Positions 44,966 through 57,021 of a stretch of DNA of 64,000 nucleotides are shown one piece after another; position 1 is the stretch's first letter, and each line of letters begins with the position of its first letter. Both the position numbers and the translations under genes were made by a program. The stretch is from Romanomermis culicivorax. Taxonomy: Eukaryota > Nematoda > Enoplea > Mermithida > Mermithidae. The stretch lies in NCBI GenBank assembly GCA_963922205.1, contig CAWUHX010000376.1, forward strand, positions 124,001-188,000, given 5' to 3'. The notes under the pieces were generated by a model. It was not told the DNA's origin, made no database searches, and saw only the letters and a program-made list of their open reading frames with translations.

Positions 44966-45038
44966 GCTTGGTTAGCGCAGTTGGTAGTGCGTCTGCCTTG
45001 TATGCAGAAGGTCGAAGGTTCGAGCCCCTCACCAAGCA
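44966..45038 (+). tRNA. tRNA-Thr(TGT)-like, array unit 7
   Basis: 73 bases, perfect acceptor stem GCTTGGT/ACCAAGC, anticodon TGT, T run after the 3' end. Confidence 0.5.
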
Positions 45039-45217
45039 TTATTTTTCTGATGTGCCAGCCACATGGATTTGGGCATATGACATTGGTGACCATACCAGGA
45101 GCCCTTCCTCCTCGAAGGGGGGAGGGGTGTTGTAGTGGTGAGTTTTGCTAACCATTACGCACCATGCCCTGCACTCACCACCACCACTACAATCACAATT
45201 TCCGAACCATCAACGTG

Positions 45218-45281
45218 GCTCAGTTAGCACAGTTGGTAGCACATCTGCAGAGGGTCGAGGGTTCAAGCCCCTCACCAAGCA
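45218..45281 (+). pseudogene. tRNA-like unit 8, anticodon loop deleted
   Basis: Same nine-base deletion as units 2, 4 and 5. Confidence 0.7.
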
Positions 45282-45458
45282 TTTTTTTCTGACGCACTGG
45301 CTACGTGGATTTGGGCATATAACATTGGTGACCATACCAGGGGCCCTTCCTCCTCGAAGGGGGGAGGGGTGTTTAGTGGTGAGTTTTGCTAATCATTACA
45401 TGCCATGCCCTGCACTCACCTCCACCACTAGAACCACAATTTCCGAACCATCCACGTG

Positions 45459-45531
45459 GTTTGGTTAGCGCAGTTGGTAGTGCCTCTGCCTTGTACGCAG
45501 AAGGTCGAGGGTTCGAGCCCCTCACCGAGCA
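45459..45531 (+). tRNA. tRNA-Thr(TGT)-like, array unit 9, best folded
   Basis: 73 bases with all acceptor pairs allowing G-T, D stem GCGC/GTGC, anticodon stem TCTGC/GCAGA with loop CTTGTAC (TGT), perfect T stem GAGGG/CCCTC and loop TTCGAGC, then ATTATTTTT as a Pol III terminator. The body (TTAGCGCAGTTGGTAG, AGGTC) recalls elongator tRNA-Met more than a usual Thr tRNA. Confidence 0.55.
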
Positions 45532-45619
45532 TTATTTTTCTGACGTGCCAACTACTTGGATTCGGGCATACGACAGTCACACGTATACCGACATCAGCCA
45601 GCACCATGCAGGAATCCCT

Positions 45620-46474
45620 TCAACACATTTTTCTCATATTTTATCATACTTACCAGCATATGACTTTTGACCATTGACCATCAATTTTAATGATGTTAAC
45701 GATAGTATAAAAAATAGGCACAGTTTTAGCGATTTGCGCATCATTTTCACGAGCTCATTCGTCGGATATTACAAGAACGAGCTCAATTTTATACAGTTTT
45801 CCTGAAATAAATACGCTGCCGCCAACAGGAAAATAGTCAGTTTTTCACGAATGAACGAACAAAATAAGCGAGAAAATATCGATACGGGCGAAAATTCTGT
45901 AAATCTATTGACGATTCCTATATATTATATCAAAACATATACAAGCGATCGGTTGTGAAAAAATGACGGAATCGTCAAAAAGCAAAATATAGACGCCCCG
46001 AATACAACAAAGATGAAAATTATATTTGAGCAGCGTCATATACAAAAATCAAGTGCCCCGAAAAAATGCGCAGTTTCGCTCGAACGGTTCAACGATTTTG
46101 GTGAATAGAGAAGACGTTTAGTTTTCAGGGTGGAAGAATTCTGACAAAAAAATTTCATATGAACATATTTAAATTTATTCGATGAAAGAATAAGCAAAGA
46201 AAAAAAAATTTTCTGGTCGTTCATTTGGAGAGAGAAAAAAAAATTTTTTTTTTTTACGACCCAAAGATTTTAAAATTTTAGATTGAAAAAATTCTATATT
46301 CAAAGGATCATTTCACTTAAGGACTAGAGAAAGAAAAAAAAATCACAGGAAGTAGTGCCGGTGCTCAGACATAAATCATTCTGAGGTCAAATGACAGATG
46401 TTGTGCCATTTGATTTGAAATAAGACACGGCCTGTCTCCTTCTTCTCCTGACCTAAATCCAGCATCACAGAGTC
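45620..46474. other. no gene recognised
   Basis: AT-rich sequence with no convincing exon, repeat family or RNA seen. Confidence 0.4.
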
Positions 46475-47421
46475 TGTTGTAGTGTGTTCTCCGCATTGTC
46501 CATTTTGAGGAGACGCCTGCAGGTAGGTCTTTGATTAAGTGTAGCGGGCCATTCCAGGCTGTTTACTGTAAGTAGCAGATTTGGTAGGTGTGGGTGTGAG
46601 CTCTTTTTCATTATTATTATTGTTAGTCATGTGATTCACAAGACTGCATCGTTTCGGAGTTCAAAGTTGTTCGAAGATTCACAACATTGAAGATTACACT
46701 CACAGCAAGTTTGTGATAAAGTTAGTTGCTGTTTTGTTTGTCTTAGTGAGCAGTTAGTTTTTTGTGAGGCTCTGTGCATTGCTAGTAAAACGAAAACCAA
46801 ACGTGTGGTCTAGGTTGAGTCAAACTAGTTTGTGTATTCTGGTTCCACTCCTAGAAGGATAAGCTAGTGCATTCCAAGCCCCAGCATCCAAAAACCTCGA
46901 ATGATTAAGGGATGTTCCGTGGATAAATTGACATAGCACTCTATGCATGCCCATCAATCTCCTGCATATGATCATTATTGCGTAATTTCCATTTGACACT
47001 CTGTGTGTCCCAACTCTTCTGTGTTCTGCATACACCTAAACGATACGATCTACAGCGTTCCGCATGCTTCTATCTCCATTCCGAAAATGCACGGTATGAC
47101 AGTCACCTTGTAATTTTATTTTCTCTAGCATGATACTAAACCTTTATTAGCCACGCCCATTTGCATCTTTATTGTGTACTAGTCACGATTGCGCAATTGT
47201 TCTTGGTGTAGTAAGTGTGTATATTTTAGATTAGGATTTGGGCCATCATTTGTGCATTTAAGCACTTATGCAGTCCATTTCAGCTGAGTGTCGGTCGGTA
47301 GGAAACTCGTGCCATAAGGTCGATCCCTGGCTATCTATCCTGCTGACTTCTGCTGATTATCCGACTAGGACAGGTAACGGCCCGAGGGACCAAAACCCCA
47401 CCATTAATTTCAAATATAACA
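46475..47421 (+). repeat. LTR of the TGTTGTA family, copy 3
   Basis: Starts TGTTGTAGTGTGTTCTCCGC and ends CAAATATAACA, like copies 1 and 2. Longer (947 bases), so it may hold an insert. Confidence 0.55.
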
Positions 47422-47561
47422 TGTCCACTGGCTGGCATGTCTATCTCAACTTGGTTTTTGTCAAAGGCATCATCTGGGGTGAGGCAATCTGCATGACTTC
47501 TACGATTCTATGGATGCAATGTTTCTTTGGTTGTCCTCACAATCTTCAGGCCAGCAGGTTC

Positions 47562-47820
47562 TGTTGTAGTGTGTTTCCGCCAATTTTAGTATACTTCCTA
47601 ATTTTGTGTCAATTTTGAAGAAGCACTCGCAAGCATGCTACCGACCGAACATGGCGGACCATTCCAAGGTAATTACTGTAGGTCTCAGATTCAGTAGGTG
47701 TGTGTGCGTGTGAGTTTTTCATTCAGTATATTAGCCACTGCTCCCCATGCCTTTAGTTTTGTTTTCGTCTGCATTGCAGTTTCTGTATTGATCATGCCCA
47801 CTGTTGGGTTTCTTTTATTG
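47562..47820 (+). repeat. LTR of the TGTTGTA family, copy 4 (left part)
   Basis: Starts TGTTGTAGTGTGTTTCCGCC and shares AATTTTAG, GTAATTACTGTAG and GTGTGAG blocks with copies 3 and 5. The right end is lost at the LINE fragment. Confidence 0.55.
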
Positions 47821-47823
47821 CTA

Positions 47824-48560
47824 TCACATTGCTGTCTGTGCTCTATCCTCATCACTTTGCATCACATGGCCATACCACTGGAGCCTAACTGGGTGCATTT
47901 TCTCAGTGACTGTGAATATCTTCGTTGGGTGCATGATTAAACCTTGTAATGCTGAGAAGCAATGAAGCATCCTGATCTCCAAGATGCAAAGGATTTGCTC
48001 ATGTTTGGTTGTCACTGGCCAAGATTCTGCCCCATAGAGGGTGATCGGGCGGGCTATGCCCATGCCGCATTCACACAGGCTCTGGCATCTGGAATGGTAT
48101 CTCTGTTGTTGCATATAATAGAGCCAAGGTACTTGAATTGTGTCATTTTCTTGAGGTCATCTCTGCTGATTTCGATGGTTCCTTCCGTTTTGGAAGCCTC
48201 ACTCCATATACTCAGTCTTCTTGACGTTGAGGTGCCTTTCATTCTCATCCAATCTGGCACTTCACTGGTTCGTTTGGCATTGAAGTTCCTGATGGTCTAC
48301 CTTTGCCAGGAAGACATCGTCGGCATAAATCAATGATAGGATGTGTGGGGCTTGGAGGTCGTTTGTGGCTGCACCCGTGCAAAGGATAAAGAGTGCGGGT
48401 GATAGGGCCGATCCTTAATGTACACCAATATTGTTGGCAAAGGGTGGTGATAGGCCAGCTGGTCATCAGACAGCATTGGTAACATTGTGGTAGAGCAGCT
48501 TGATCCGCTGGAAATAGCTTTCAGGGATATTGTGTAAATGGAGGGCATGCCTTATAAGCT
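47824..48560 (-). pseudogene. LINE reverse transcriptase remnant
   Basis: On the minus strand, in broken frames: GVH-stop-GSALSPALFIL, then IYADDVFLAK (the YADD catalytic box), then FKYLGSIICNNRDTIPDAR, then TLYGAESWPVTT and RLQWYGHVMQSD. This is the usual order for the palm-to-C-terminal part of a LINE RT. An in-frame TAA and frame changes show it is dead. Confidence 0.8.
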
Positions 48561-49232
48561 TATGCGTGTTGAAATGAGACTTGTGTTAGACTGAGAAATA
48601 TAATAAATGGATTGGTATCAAAAGTTAACCTAATTAGTCACTCGCTAATTCACCTGATCAGGCCGACACCTTAGGTAGAATAAGTTCGCAAAGTTCAAAT
48701 TCAACAAAGATCACCCACTTTCGTTCCGAGGAACTGCAGAAGATCAAATAACTCTCTGAGCTCAAGTAACTTCAAATCAAGGGCGAACCGAGAAATCAGG
48801 CCGAGAATTGAGTCGCAAATGTAGACTTGCACGCTGGGTGGCTATCCAGAAATCCCAGGTCTAACCTGCCTTCCATCTGCTGCAAGGTCCTAAACAATGG
48901 TCCGGACGGGGTGATAAACTCCACAATCACAATAATAATAAAATTATAAATAATGGCTGTCAGGCCGCCGATTTTCACTTCAATAAAAAAACAAATAAAA
49001 GAAGGACCAAAAACATAAACAACCTGCACTTTTATGCACAGTGTCTATGCAAATCCGCATCGACACAAGTTGTGTCGACTTTGGCTATTTCTTTGCAACC
49101 TGGAGATAGACCATGTTCATTCCCGACATGCTGAAGATGGTCAAACATGCAACTTGTTGCACAGTCTGTAACATGGACATATCCCCATCTTGTGTTAGAT
49201 GTTGCATGGAACAGTGTGTGGCTATATGCAGA
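48561..49232. other. no gene recognised
   Basis: Unique-looking sequence without exon signals. No feature supported. Confidence 0.35.
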
Positions 49233-49700
49233 TGTTGTAGTGTGTTTCCGCCAATTTTAGGATTTTTATAATAGTTTGTCAATTCGCCAAAGGTATGAAT
49301 TGGACCAGGCCAAGTGGACCAATTTGAAGCATCTTACTGTAGCCCACACTTGGTACGTGTGCAGCTGAGCTCTCTCATTATTATTGTTGTTATATATTTT
49401 TCATTAGTCAGCATCTCCGTGCCTTTTCATTGTTTATCAGCATGCGGGACATTTCCTGTATTAACTCTGCCCTCTGCACAATATTTTATATTTGGTTATG
49501 TAAGTTGTTTTCTGTCAGGTAAAATTTATAGGAAAAACTTATCCTCTCTAGGTTTTAAGCATTGGGAATTCAAATTAGGAAACCAAAGGTTTTCTATTTT
49601 GGATTATTTTATTGTGGGATTTAAATACCTTAAGAGTTAAGTTAAGTGAAGTTAAGTTTAGTTAAGTTAAGTGAAACAGTGATCTTGCGTCAGTGAAGAT
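49233..49700 (+). repeat. LTR of the TGTTGTA family, copy 5
   Basis: Starts TGTTGTAGTGTGTTTCCGCC and contains CTTACTGTAGCCCACACTTGGTACG, similar to copies 1 and 2. The right end is uncertain. Confidence 0.5.
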
Positions 49701-49899
49701 CATTCATTAGATACTGCTTGGAGCCCAATTCAGAAGTGTGATCGTAGAATATCATCAATTAAATTCTAGGAATTGGTGACAATCCCTGATTCTCACTGAT
49801 TGCGGTCGACAAAAATCCTCAGATTTTTTCACTTTGGGCTTTATACAAATTGATCATTCATTCCTTTGGATAGCCAAATGTCGCTGATTAATGCTGATT

Positions 49900-51755
49900 A
49901 AATCCTAGAATTCCACGTCAGTTACCATTTGTCATCAACTGTGGCTAATTTTCTCGAACTGTTGTCAATTGTCATTGACTCTGGCCAATTGATGCTGATT
50001 GAATCCTAGGAATCAGTGACAGACCCGGATCCTGGCCATATGTCACTGATTGTTGCCCACTGTTGCCAATTGTCACTCATTGAATCCTAGGAACTGGCGA
50101 CAGTTGCCGACTGTGCACAACTGTCACTGATTTTCACCAACTGGCGCTGATTGCTGCTGACTGTTGCTGATTGTCACTGACTCTTGCTCATTATCAGCAA
50201 CTGTTGCTGATTGTTGCTGACTGTCACTGATTGTCGCCCACTGTCAACAATGGTCATTGATTACATCCTAGGAATCAGCGACAGTCGCTGATTTTCACTC
50301 ACTGTTACTGATTGTTGCTGACTGTCACTGATTATCACTGACTCTCACTCATTGTCTCTGATTGTCACTGACCAAAACCAATTCTCACCAACTGTTGCTG
50401 ATTGTTGCTGACTGTCACTGATTGTCGCTGACTGTCACTGATTGTCACTGACTCTCACTCATTCTCTCTGATTGTCACCGACTGAAACCAATTCTCCCCA
50501 ACTGTTGCTGACTGTCATTGATTGTCACTTACTGTCCCTCATTGTCTCCTATATTCACTAACTGAAACCAGTTTTCGTCAACTGTTGCTGAATGTCACTG
50601 ACTGTCACTGATTGTCCCTGACTGTCACTGATTGTCACTGACTCTTGCTCATTGTCTCTGATTGTCACTGACTGAAACCAATTTTCACCAACTGTTGCTG
50701 ATTGTCACTGACTGTCGCTCATTGTCTCTGATTGTCACCTACTGAAACCAATTTTCGCCAACTGTTGCTGATTTTCACTGACTGTTGCTGATTGACGCTG
50801 ACTGTCATTGATTGTCACTTACTGTCGCTCATTGTCTCTGATTGTCACCAACTGAAACCAATTTTCGCCAACTGTTCCTGATTGTTGCTGACTGCTGCTG
50901 ATTGTCACTGACTGTCACTGGCTGTCACTAATTGTCACTGACTGTCGCTCATTGTCTCTCATTGTCATGGACAGAAACCGATTCTCACCAACTGTTGCTG
51001 ATTGTCGCTGACTGTCACTGATTGTCACTGACTCTCGTTCATTGTCTCTGATTGTCACTGACTGAAACCATTCCTTCCCAACTGTTGCTGATTGTCACTG
51101 ACTGTCACTGATTGTCACTGACTGTCACTAATTGTCACTTACTGTCACTTATTGTCTCTGATTGTCACTGATTGTCACTTTCTGTCACTCATTGTCTCTG
51201 ATTGTCACCAACTGAAACCAATTTTCGCCGACTGTTGCTGATTGTGACTGACTGTCACTGATTGTCGCTGACTGTCACTGATTGTCCATGACTATCACTG
51301 GTTTTCACCAACTGTTGCTTATTGTTGCTGACTGTCACTGATAGTCACTGACTGTCACTGATTGTCACTGACTGTCACTGATGGTCGCTGACTGTCACCA
51401 ACTGAAACCAATTTTCGCCAACTGTTGCTGATTGTCACTGACTGTCACTGATTGTCATTGACTGTCTCTGATTGTTACTGACTGAAACCAGTTTTTGCCA
51501 ACTGTTGCTGATTGTTGCTGACTGTCTTGTATTGTCATAGACTCTTACCCATTGTAGTGGATTTTTGCCAACTGTCACTGACTGTAGCCCACTGTCAGCA
51601 ATTGTCGCTGATTAAATCCTAGATATCCGCTAAAATCACTGATCATCACTGATTGTAGCTGACTGTCGCTGATTGTTGCTGACTGTCACCAACTGTCATC
51701 TACAGTCACTGACTGTCACTGATTGTCACCGATTTTCAGCCACTAAAATCCTAGG
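49900..51755. repeat. 10-bp satellite CTGAYTGTCA
   Basis: About 1.9 kb of alternating CTGATTGTCA and CTGACTGTCA, punctuated by GACTGAAACCAATTTTCGCCAAC roughly every 150-200 bases, which makes a higher-order unit. Confidence 0.9.
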
Positions 51756-52520
51756 ATTTTTCACTTCTGAACCTCTCAATTGGGCTTAAACTGGATGCCA
51801 GGAAAAAGTCCTGATATGCCATTCTGGTGTATTAATCTATCCATAATTTGAAATGGTAGCAGTTGCCAGTGTTTAAGGAATTTCTTCCTCAATTGTCCAT
51901 ATGAACCTGATCATACTGAAAGTTTCGGTTAGTACAGTAAGAAGTCCCATAGGAATTAATCTTGCTAATCCTAGAATCCTTGGTTATATATGAACTGAGA
52001 AAAAATCCAGTTCTACTGTACTAATCTGTTCATATTTTTGCAGCTTAAGTTCTATTGAACCCATACAGTATTTGAAAAATTTGTTTGTGGTTTTACATTC
52101 TGTGTTCGTTTTTCCAAAGCTTCTGTTACTACAGTAAACAATTTGTCTGCAGGAAAGTTGCAGCATGTGTTCTATAAAATCCTTACAGTATTTAAGAAAT
52201 TTTTCATAGTTTCCCATGTGATCATTTTTAAAAATTTTTTTCCATGATGTGATCTTTTTGGGAGTTTCTTTTTTGCCATAAAATGAAAAGTAGGATGACT
52301 CCGATATATGCAATTTTCACCTAATGGAAAACTTTGTACTGTAGAAAAATGCTAATTTGAATCAATTTAGAAAACGCCATGTATTTTTTCCATTTCCCAT
52401 TTGGTCAAATCTGTGTCAATAATTGGATGCAACTCAAGAAATTGGGACCAGGTGCGGAGAACATTTTTAGCTACCCTGTCTGCCTATCACTGACAAATCG
52501 CACTCTGGACCACAAAAAAA
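51756..52520. other. no gene recognised
   Basis: AT-rich sequence with several CTGTA/TACAG motifs. No exon or repeat family assigned. Confidence 0.35.
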
Positions 52521-52529
52521 GACGCAAGG

Positions 52530-52890
52530 CATGACAACAAAGCTGAAATAAGAAGCAGTCAAGATTGGTGTCCAGATAACTGGAAATGAAGATCATGAGA
52601 ATTGGATATGCTATAGCAAGGCACTCTGTGAAAATTGGCCAACAACAAATTGAGGATGTTGATAGATTCACGTACTTGGGCAGCATCTTGGGGAATGAAG
52701 GTGACGTTCACCATAATGTAGCATGTCACATGGGGAAGGCAGGAGTGGCTTAAACTGATTTGGTTAAGCCCCAAAGATCAACATAGTGACGAAAATTCGT
52801 CTACTCAACACCATTGTCCTCCCAACTGCAATTTACGTTTGCGAAATGTGGAAGCATCAACAAGCATCGTGGAAGAGGTGCCCAACAATG
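52530..52890 (+). pseudogene. second LINE reverse transcriptase fragment
   Basis: Reads EAVKIGVQI, then MKIMRI, IEDVDRFTYLGSILGNEGDV, a stop, then in another frame TKIRLLNTIVLPTAIYVCEMWK. This is the same region as in 47824-48560 but clearly diverged and on the other strand. Confidence 0.75.
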
Positions 52891-52969
52891 ATGGCTGCAG
52901 TAAATCCCGCAAGTTTCATACTGGGACCACATTGTAATATGCAGCGAGAAATCCCCCATGATCATGTCC

Positions 52970-53420
52970 CCAAAATGAAACTTGCCATGTCACATTAAGT
53001 GGAGACCATGTCATCTTGAATAGATGCCATGTGGTGACATCTAAACTGGGACCGGGCACTAAGGTGTTGGCTTTCCCGTTGTTAGCCTAACCTGGTGAGT
53101 ACTGGCTATACAAGGGACTATAGGTACTGTGGTGCTGCTCTGGTGGTTACTACCGTAGGGTAACGACAACGCCACCAGGTTAGGGGTGATCTTTATTAGT
53201 TCAGTCAGTGTGGACGATGGACAGGGGCCACCCCTGAGATGACCTGGGCAATTAGACCCCGATTGTTAATCAAAAGATCCCTTGTCACCCAACCTCAGGG
53301 ACAGGGCGTTTTTGGTAAATAAGTGGGAACTGGGGAGGAGAACCCACCCAAGAGGGAATACCCTTGACTGCGCCCCTAAGCACTAATATACCCTGGAAAA
53401 TACGTAGTCCGGCAGGGGAG
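52970..53420 (-). repeat. dispersed repeat, copy B
   Basis: The complement matches 18700-19230 in several blocks. 53421-54741 has no recognised gene. Confidence 0.5.
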
Positions 53421-54741
53421 ATTGCTAGGACAAGATCAGGTGGAGAAGAGGGTCGCAAAGGACAGCTGAGCTAGGATGGGGAATTGGCTAATGCTAAGGG
53501 GAATCGGCTAGGTGGTTTGCTAAACCAAAGACCATTGTACCATTTATTCAACGAAATATCAAAGAACAATAAAGTATATGCAGACGGATGCTGATAAGAA
53601 AACAAACCAATCCAAACCAGAGCAAGACGATGGCAGAAGTCCAAACCAAGAGAAGAATGCAAGGGTCCAAAAATGGATGATAACACAGTGCAACACGCGA
53701 TTATAAGCTTTTGAGCATCTACAGTAAGACTGGCGTGGCCTTCAGGACATTCAGGCCAACACCTGCAAAAGTATCTTTGCAGGGCAGGCCCCATAGGCAC
53801 TTGCCCAGTTCGAATACGTTTAGCATTGGGGTCGACTTAGTGCCTGTGGAAAACATATGAACATCTTTTACAGAAATTCCTTCAGCTATTCCCTTGCGTC
53901 AGCAAGAGCCAGGCTCGATTTGTTGACTTAATGGCATGTGATGTGACTAAAATCACTGTGAGCAAGGAGCGCTCTTTGTGGAACTGACGCTAACGCCGCA
54001 TACTGTAGATGAAACAAATGCATGGGTACAAAATAAAAATAACAAAATGATCAAAATAATAAATCATCAACATAAAAGGATGACGTGATGTTGCTGATTT
54101 GATCCGCGCGTGATGGAGGAATCAACCCATCTGCCCCTCAATAACATTTAGACTGAAGGCCAACTTTGATTTGCACGGCATATCTTATGACGACAGGATT
54201 CACAACTCCTGAAAGGCGCCATCACATGGACACTGCTGCAAGGAAGAATGCTCTCAGAGCACATGGGGACAGACCTTCATAGAGGATCTGCAGGCGCTTG
54301 GTATATCATGCACAGAGGCTGGTATTGCTGCATTGAACCGAACCCAGTGGAGGATGTCATATAGGAAAAAATAATTAGATGATTTATCGTGCGTTGTTTT
54401 CAAAAGAGATGTACGGAACGTAGAAGAGCGTGGGGAACGCTGTAGACAGAACACTCGGAGTGTTAGATGAATTTAACGCAACGATAATTGTAGCAGGAGA
54501 TTGACGGGCTTGTAGAGAGCGCTATGTCAATTTATCCAGGGATCTTCGCTCAGGTTGTCAAAGGTGTTCAGATGCCGAAATTCTGACTGTGCTGACTTAC
54601 CCAACTAGGAGTTGAACACGAATACTCAAACTATTTTCCGAATAGTTTGACTTAACCTAGATCACACGTTGGGTTTTCAATTTTCTAGCCATGCTGTAAT
54701 GTACCTGCTAACGCAGTACTGTAAATATATAGCATACTGTA

Positions 54742-55318
54742 TGTGATAGTCATTTATTAAATATTAATTCATTTCCATAATTTATCGTCTCAATGGTGTC
54801 TGGGATTCACACCCAAACATTCCTGTAAAATTACGTGAAGTACTTTATTTTGATCCCTTCACACCCCAGTAGCCCAATTAAGACGCCCCAATTAATTTGC
54901 ACAAATGGCAGCTGGTCCCCTAGAACCTACACTAAACCACACATTCCACGGCTACCGTAATCCCCCATAAAAATCGTAAAGGACACTTGCACACAGTAAA
55001 ATAAGTAAAAGCCCCCCAAGACAGTAGTGTCAAGTGCAACAGTAGCGAGGGCCCCACAAAACATGTGTATACAGAGAAACAGATACAGGAAGCATGCACA
55101 GAAGCACAGAGGTGTGGCCAAGCCCACCATAGGAAGCAAGCAAGACACGGAAAGCATGCCGTACTAGAAAAGCATTAAAGGGTTTTGACTAAATAATTAG
55201 CAAGAATAGTAAAGCAAGAAGCAGCGATTGGTGGAAGAAGATGGACAGAAGCAAGACCTCCTGCGACGCCCAGGGAGTGGCCAAAAACGTCGTATTTAAA
55301 GAGATGCAAAGCGCGATT
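54742..55318. repeat. dispersed LTR-like repeat, copy B
   Basis: Matches 17033-17615, for example GTCTGGGATTCACACCCAAA, GCAGCTGGTCCCCTAGAA and TATTTAAAGAGA. 55319-56380 holds no recognised gene apart from a T-rich block at 55915-56075. Confidence 0.55.
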
Positions 55319-56379
55319 TGATGATTGTTGTAATTCTCCATTTTTCGATCCCTGCGCCCCATTTGATTTGCAAGCGTTTTTATATTGCGAGCGAGCATTC
55401 CCTTTTTTCGGAAGCAGTTAAGCTGTTGTTGTAACTCTCGCCACGTTTTCCGTTTGTTGTTGTCAAGGTCTCAAAGCAGCCATCGATTATTATCCGTATC
55501 GCCCCGTATTACCCGTTCCCCCATTCCCTTGTACGCCATTTCGACCGTCCGTAATTGGATAAAGTAAAGTGCTTCACAAATATGGTTGTTACAATGCTCA
55601 GAGCCTCTAACAAAACCAACTGCTCATTAAGACAAACAAAACAACAACTAGCTTTATCACTAACTTGCTGCGATTGTAATCTTCGATGTTGTGAACCTTT
55701 GGACAACTTTGAACTACTTTGAGCTCCGAAACAATGCATTCTTGCGAATCACTTTGAAAAGCTGATGAGCTTACTGTAGTCAATCGGCGCCCTATTACAA
55801 GGACACTCACTGCCCAATCCACGAAACAGTGCCAGAGGAACTAAGTTTAAGTGATTTATGCAAAATCCACTGCATCAGTTTCGAAGACTCGGTCAAAAAT
55901 TTTGATTTTGTTGCATTTTCTTTTTTTTTGTTTTTTATTCTACTTTATTTTATTTTTTTATTTATTTAATTTTTTCATCTATTTTATTTGCATTATATTC
56001 ATTTTAGTTGTTTTGTGTTTTTTCAATGGTTTTTTGTTTATTTTACTTGTTTTTTGTCATTCGTTTGTTATATTATGTATGATGACAGATTGGCTACAAT
56101 ATTAGTGACCCTACTCTATTTTTCGAACTTGAAAAAAATAGACTGACCTGCAGCGCGTGTGCATTTTCTGGTAACGATTTTTTTTTGTATATTTCTGCAC
56201 TCAGAGGTTCATCATGAAATAGATAGTGGACGTATAACATTTGAGGGTTTGTAAGCAGGTTTTTATATATAGTGCAGTTGTCTGCAAAATTGACGACGTA
56301 CTGTAGTCAGATATTCTAGTTCTGTTTCCGATTTCTTCCGATTGAAAACTTTGATTTGATGCAATTCCATTCCATACAT

Positions 56380-57021
56380 GTAACGGAGCCCCGAGGTCTG
56401 GGGGGGAGGGGGTTGGGCCACTTTTTTGGGGCCGGGGGTCACTAATTCCCAAAATTTTGGGGGGAGGGGTCTCTGAAGGAAAAAAATCGAAATTTTCACG
56501 AAAAAAGTCCGTAAAAACAGCTCAAAAAATAGTATTTGTTGTCTCAAAAATGATAAAAAATGTATTGATGGCGCGAAGCGCCGAGAAAATGAACGTTTTT
56601 GACTATTTTTTGTTCAAAAATTGACATTTTTCATCAAAAAATTGACAATTTTCCGACCAAAAGCATACCTGTACTTGGGGGGGGTTGGGGGCACTGTTTT
56701 TTTTTTCCCCAAATCGTGCTTTTTCGGGAAAAAAAATTCGGAAAGGGGAAAAAATTTTTGGGCTCTTTCCCCATTTGGGGAAGAAAATTTTGGGGATCGG
56801 ATACAGAAAAGATGCATTTTGGTGCATTTTAGAATGTCATAATCTCAAAATTTTCCGGCGCTTCGCGCCGTTTATTACTTTAATAATCATTATTATGCAT
56901 TACTTAGCTCAGGCGCGGCTTTTAGCACGTCTACCTTCATTTATCATATAATCTATAATAGTTTTCATCATCTTGAACATATTATCTCATGTTTTCATTG
57001 GTAATCTTCAATATTTTATCA
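56380..57021. repeat. G/C-run repeats with GGCGCTTCGCGCC hairpins
   Basis: Contains hairpin motifs GGCGCGAAGCGCC (56571) and GGCGCTTCGCGCC (56856), and a partial CATACCTGTA element end at 56667. Confidence 0.5.

Larger units (their letters stand above)
43360..45600 (+). repeat. tandem array of about 250-bp tRNA-bearing units
   Basis: Nine head-to-tail units spaced 241-252 bases apart. Each has CACTCACCACCACCACTACA, ATCCACGTGG, a tRNA-like gene, CCACATGGATTTGGGCATATG, then CCTTCCTCCT...GGGGGAGGGGTGTTGTAGTGG. ATCCACGTGG and CCACATGGAT form an inverted repeat around each tRNA. Confidence 0.9.

Noticed and set aside
43483..45531. CRISPR-like appearance of regularly spaced repeats
   Set aside because: Units are about 250 bases, contain tRNA genes and lie in a eukaryotic genome; no short repeat-spacer structure.
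43286..45677. Many overlapping 60-107 aa frames on both strands
   Set aside because: Shadows of the tandem tRNA units; they repeat with the array and share no start or splice context.
49314..49640. 108-aa plus frame with a hydrophobic N-terminal half
   Set aside because: Lies in an LTR-family copy; no splice or domain support.
53471..53800. 109-aa minus frame with a hydrophobic stretch
   Set aside because: Contains the common ACTGTAG repeat motif, no splice partners and no recognisable domain.
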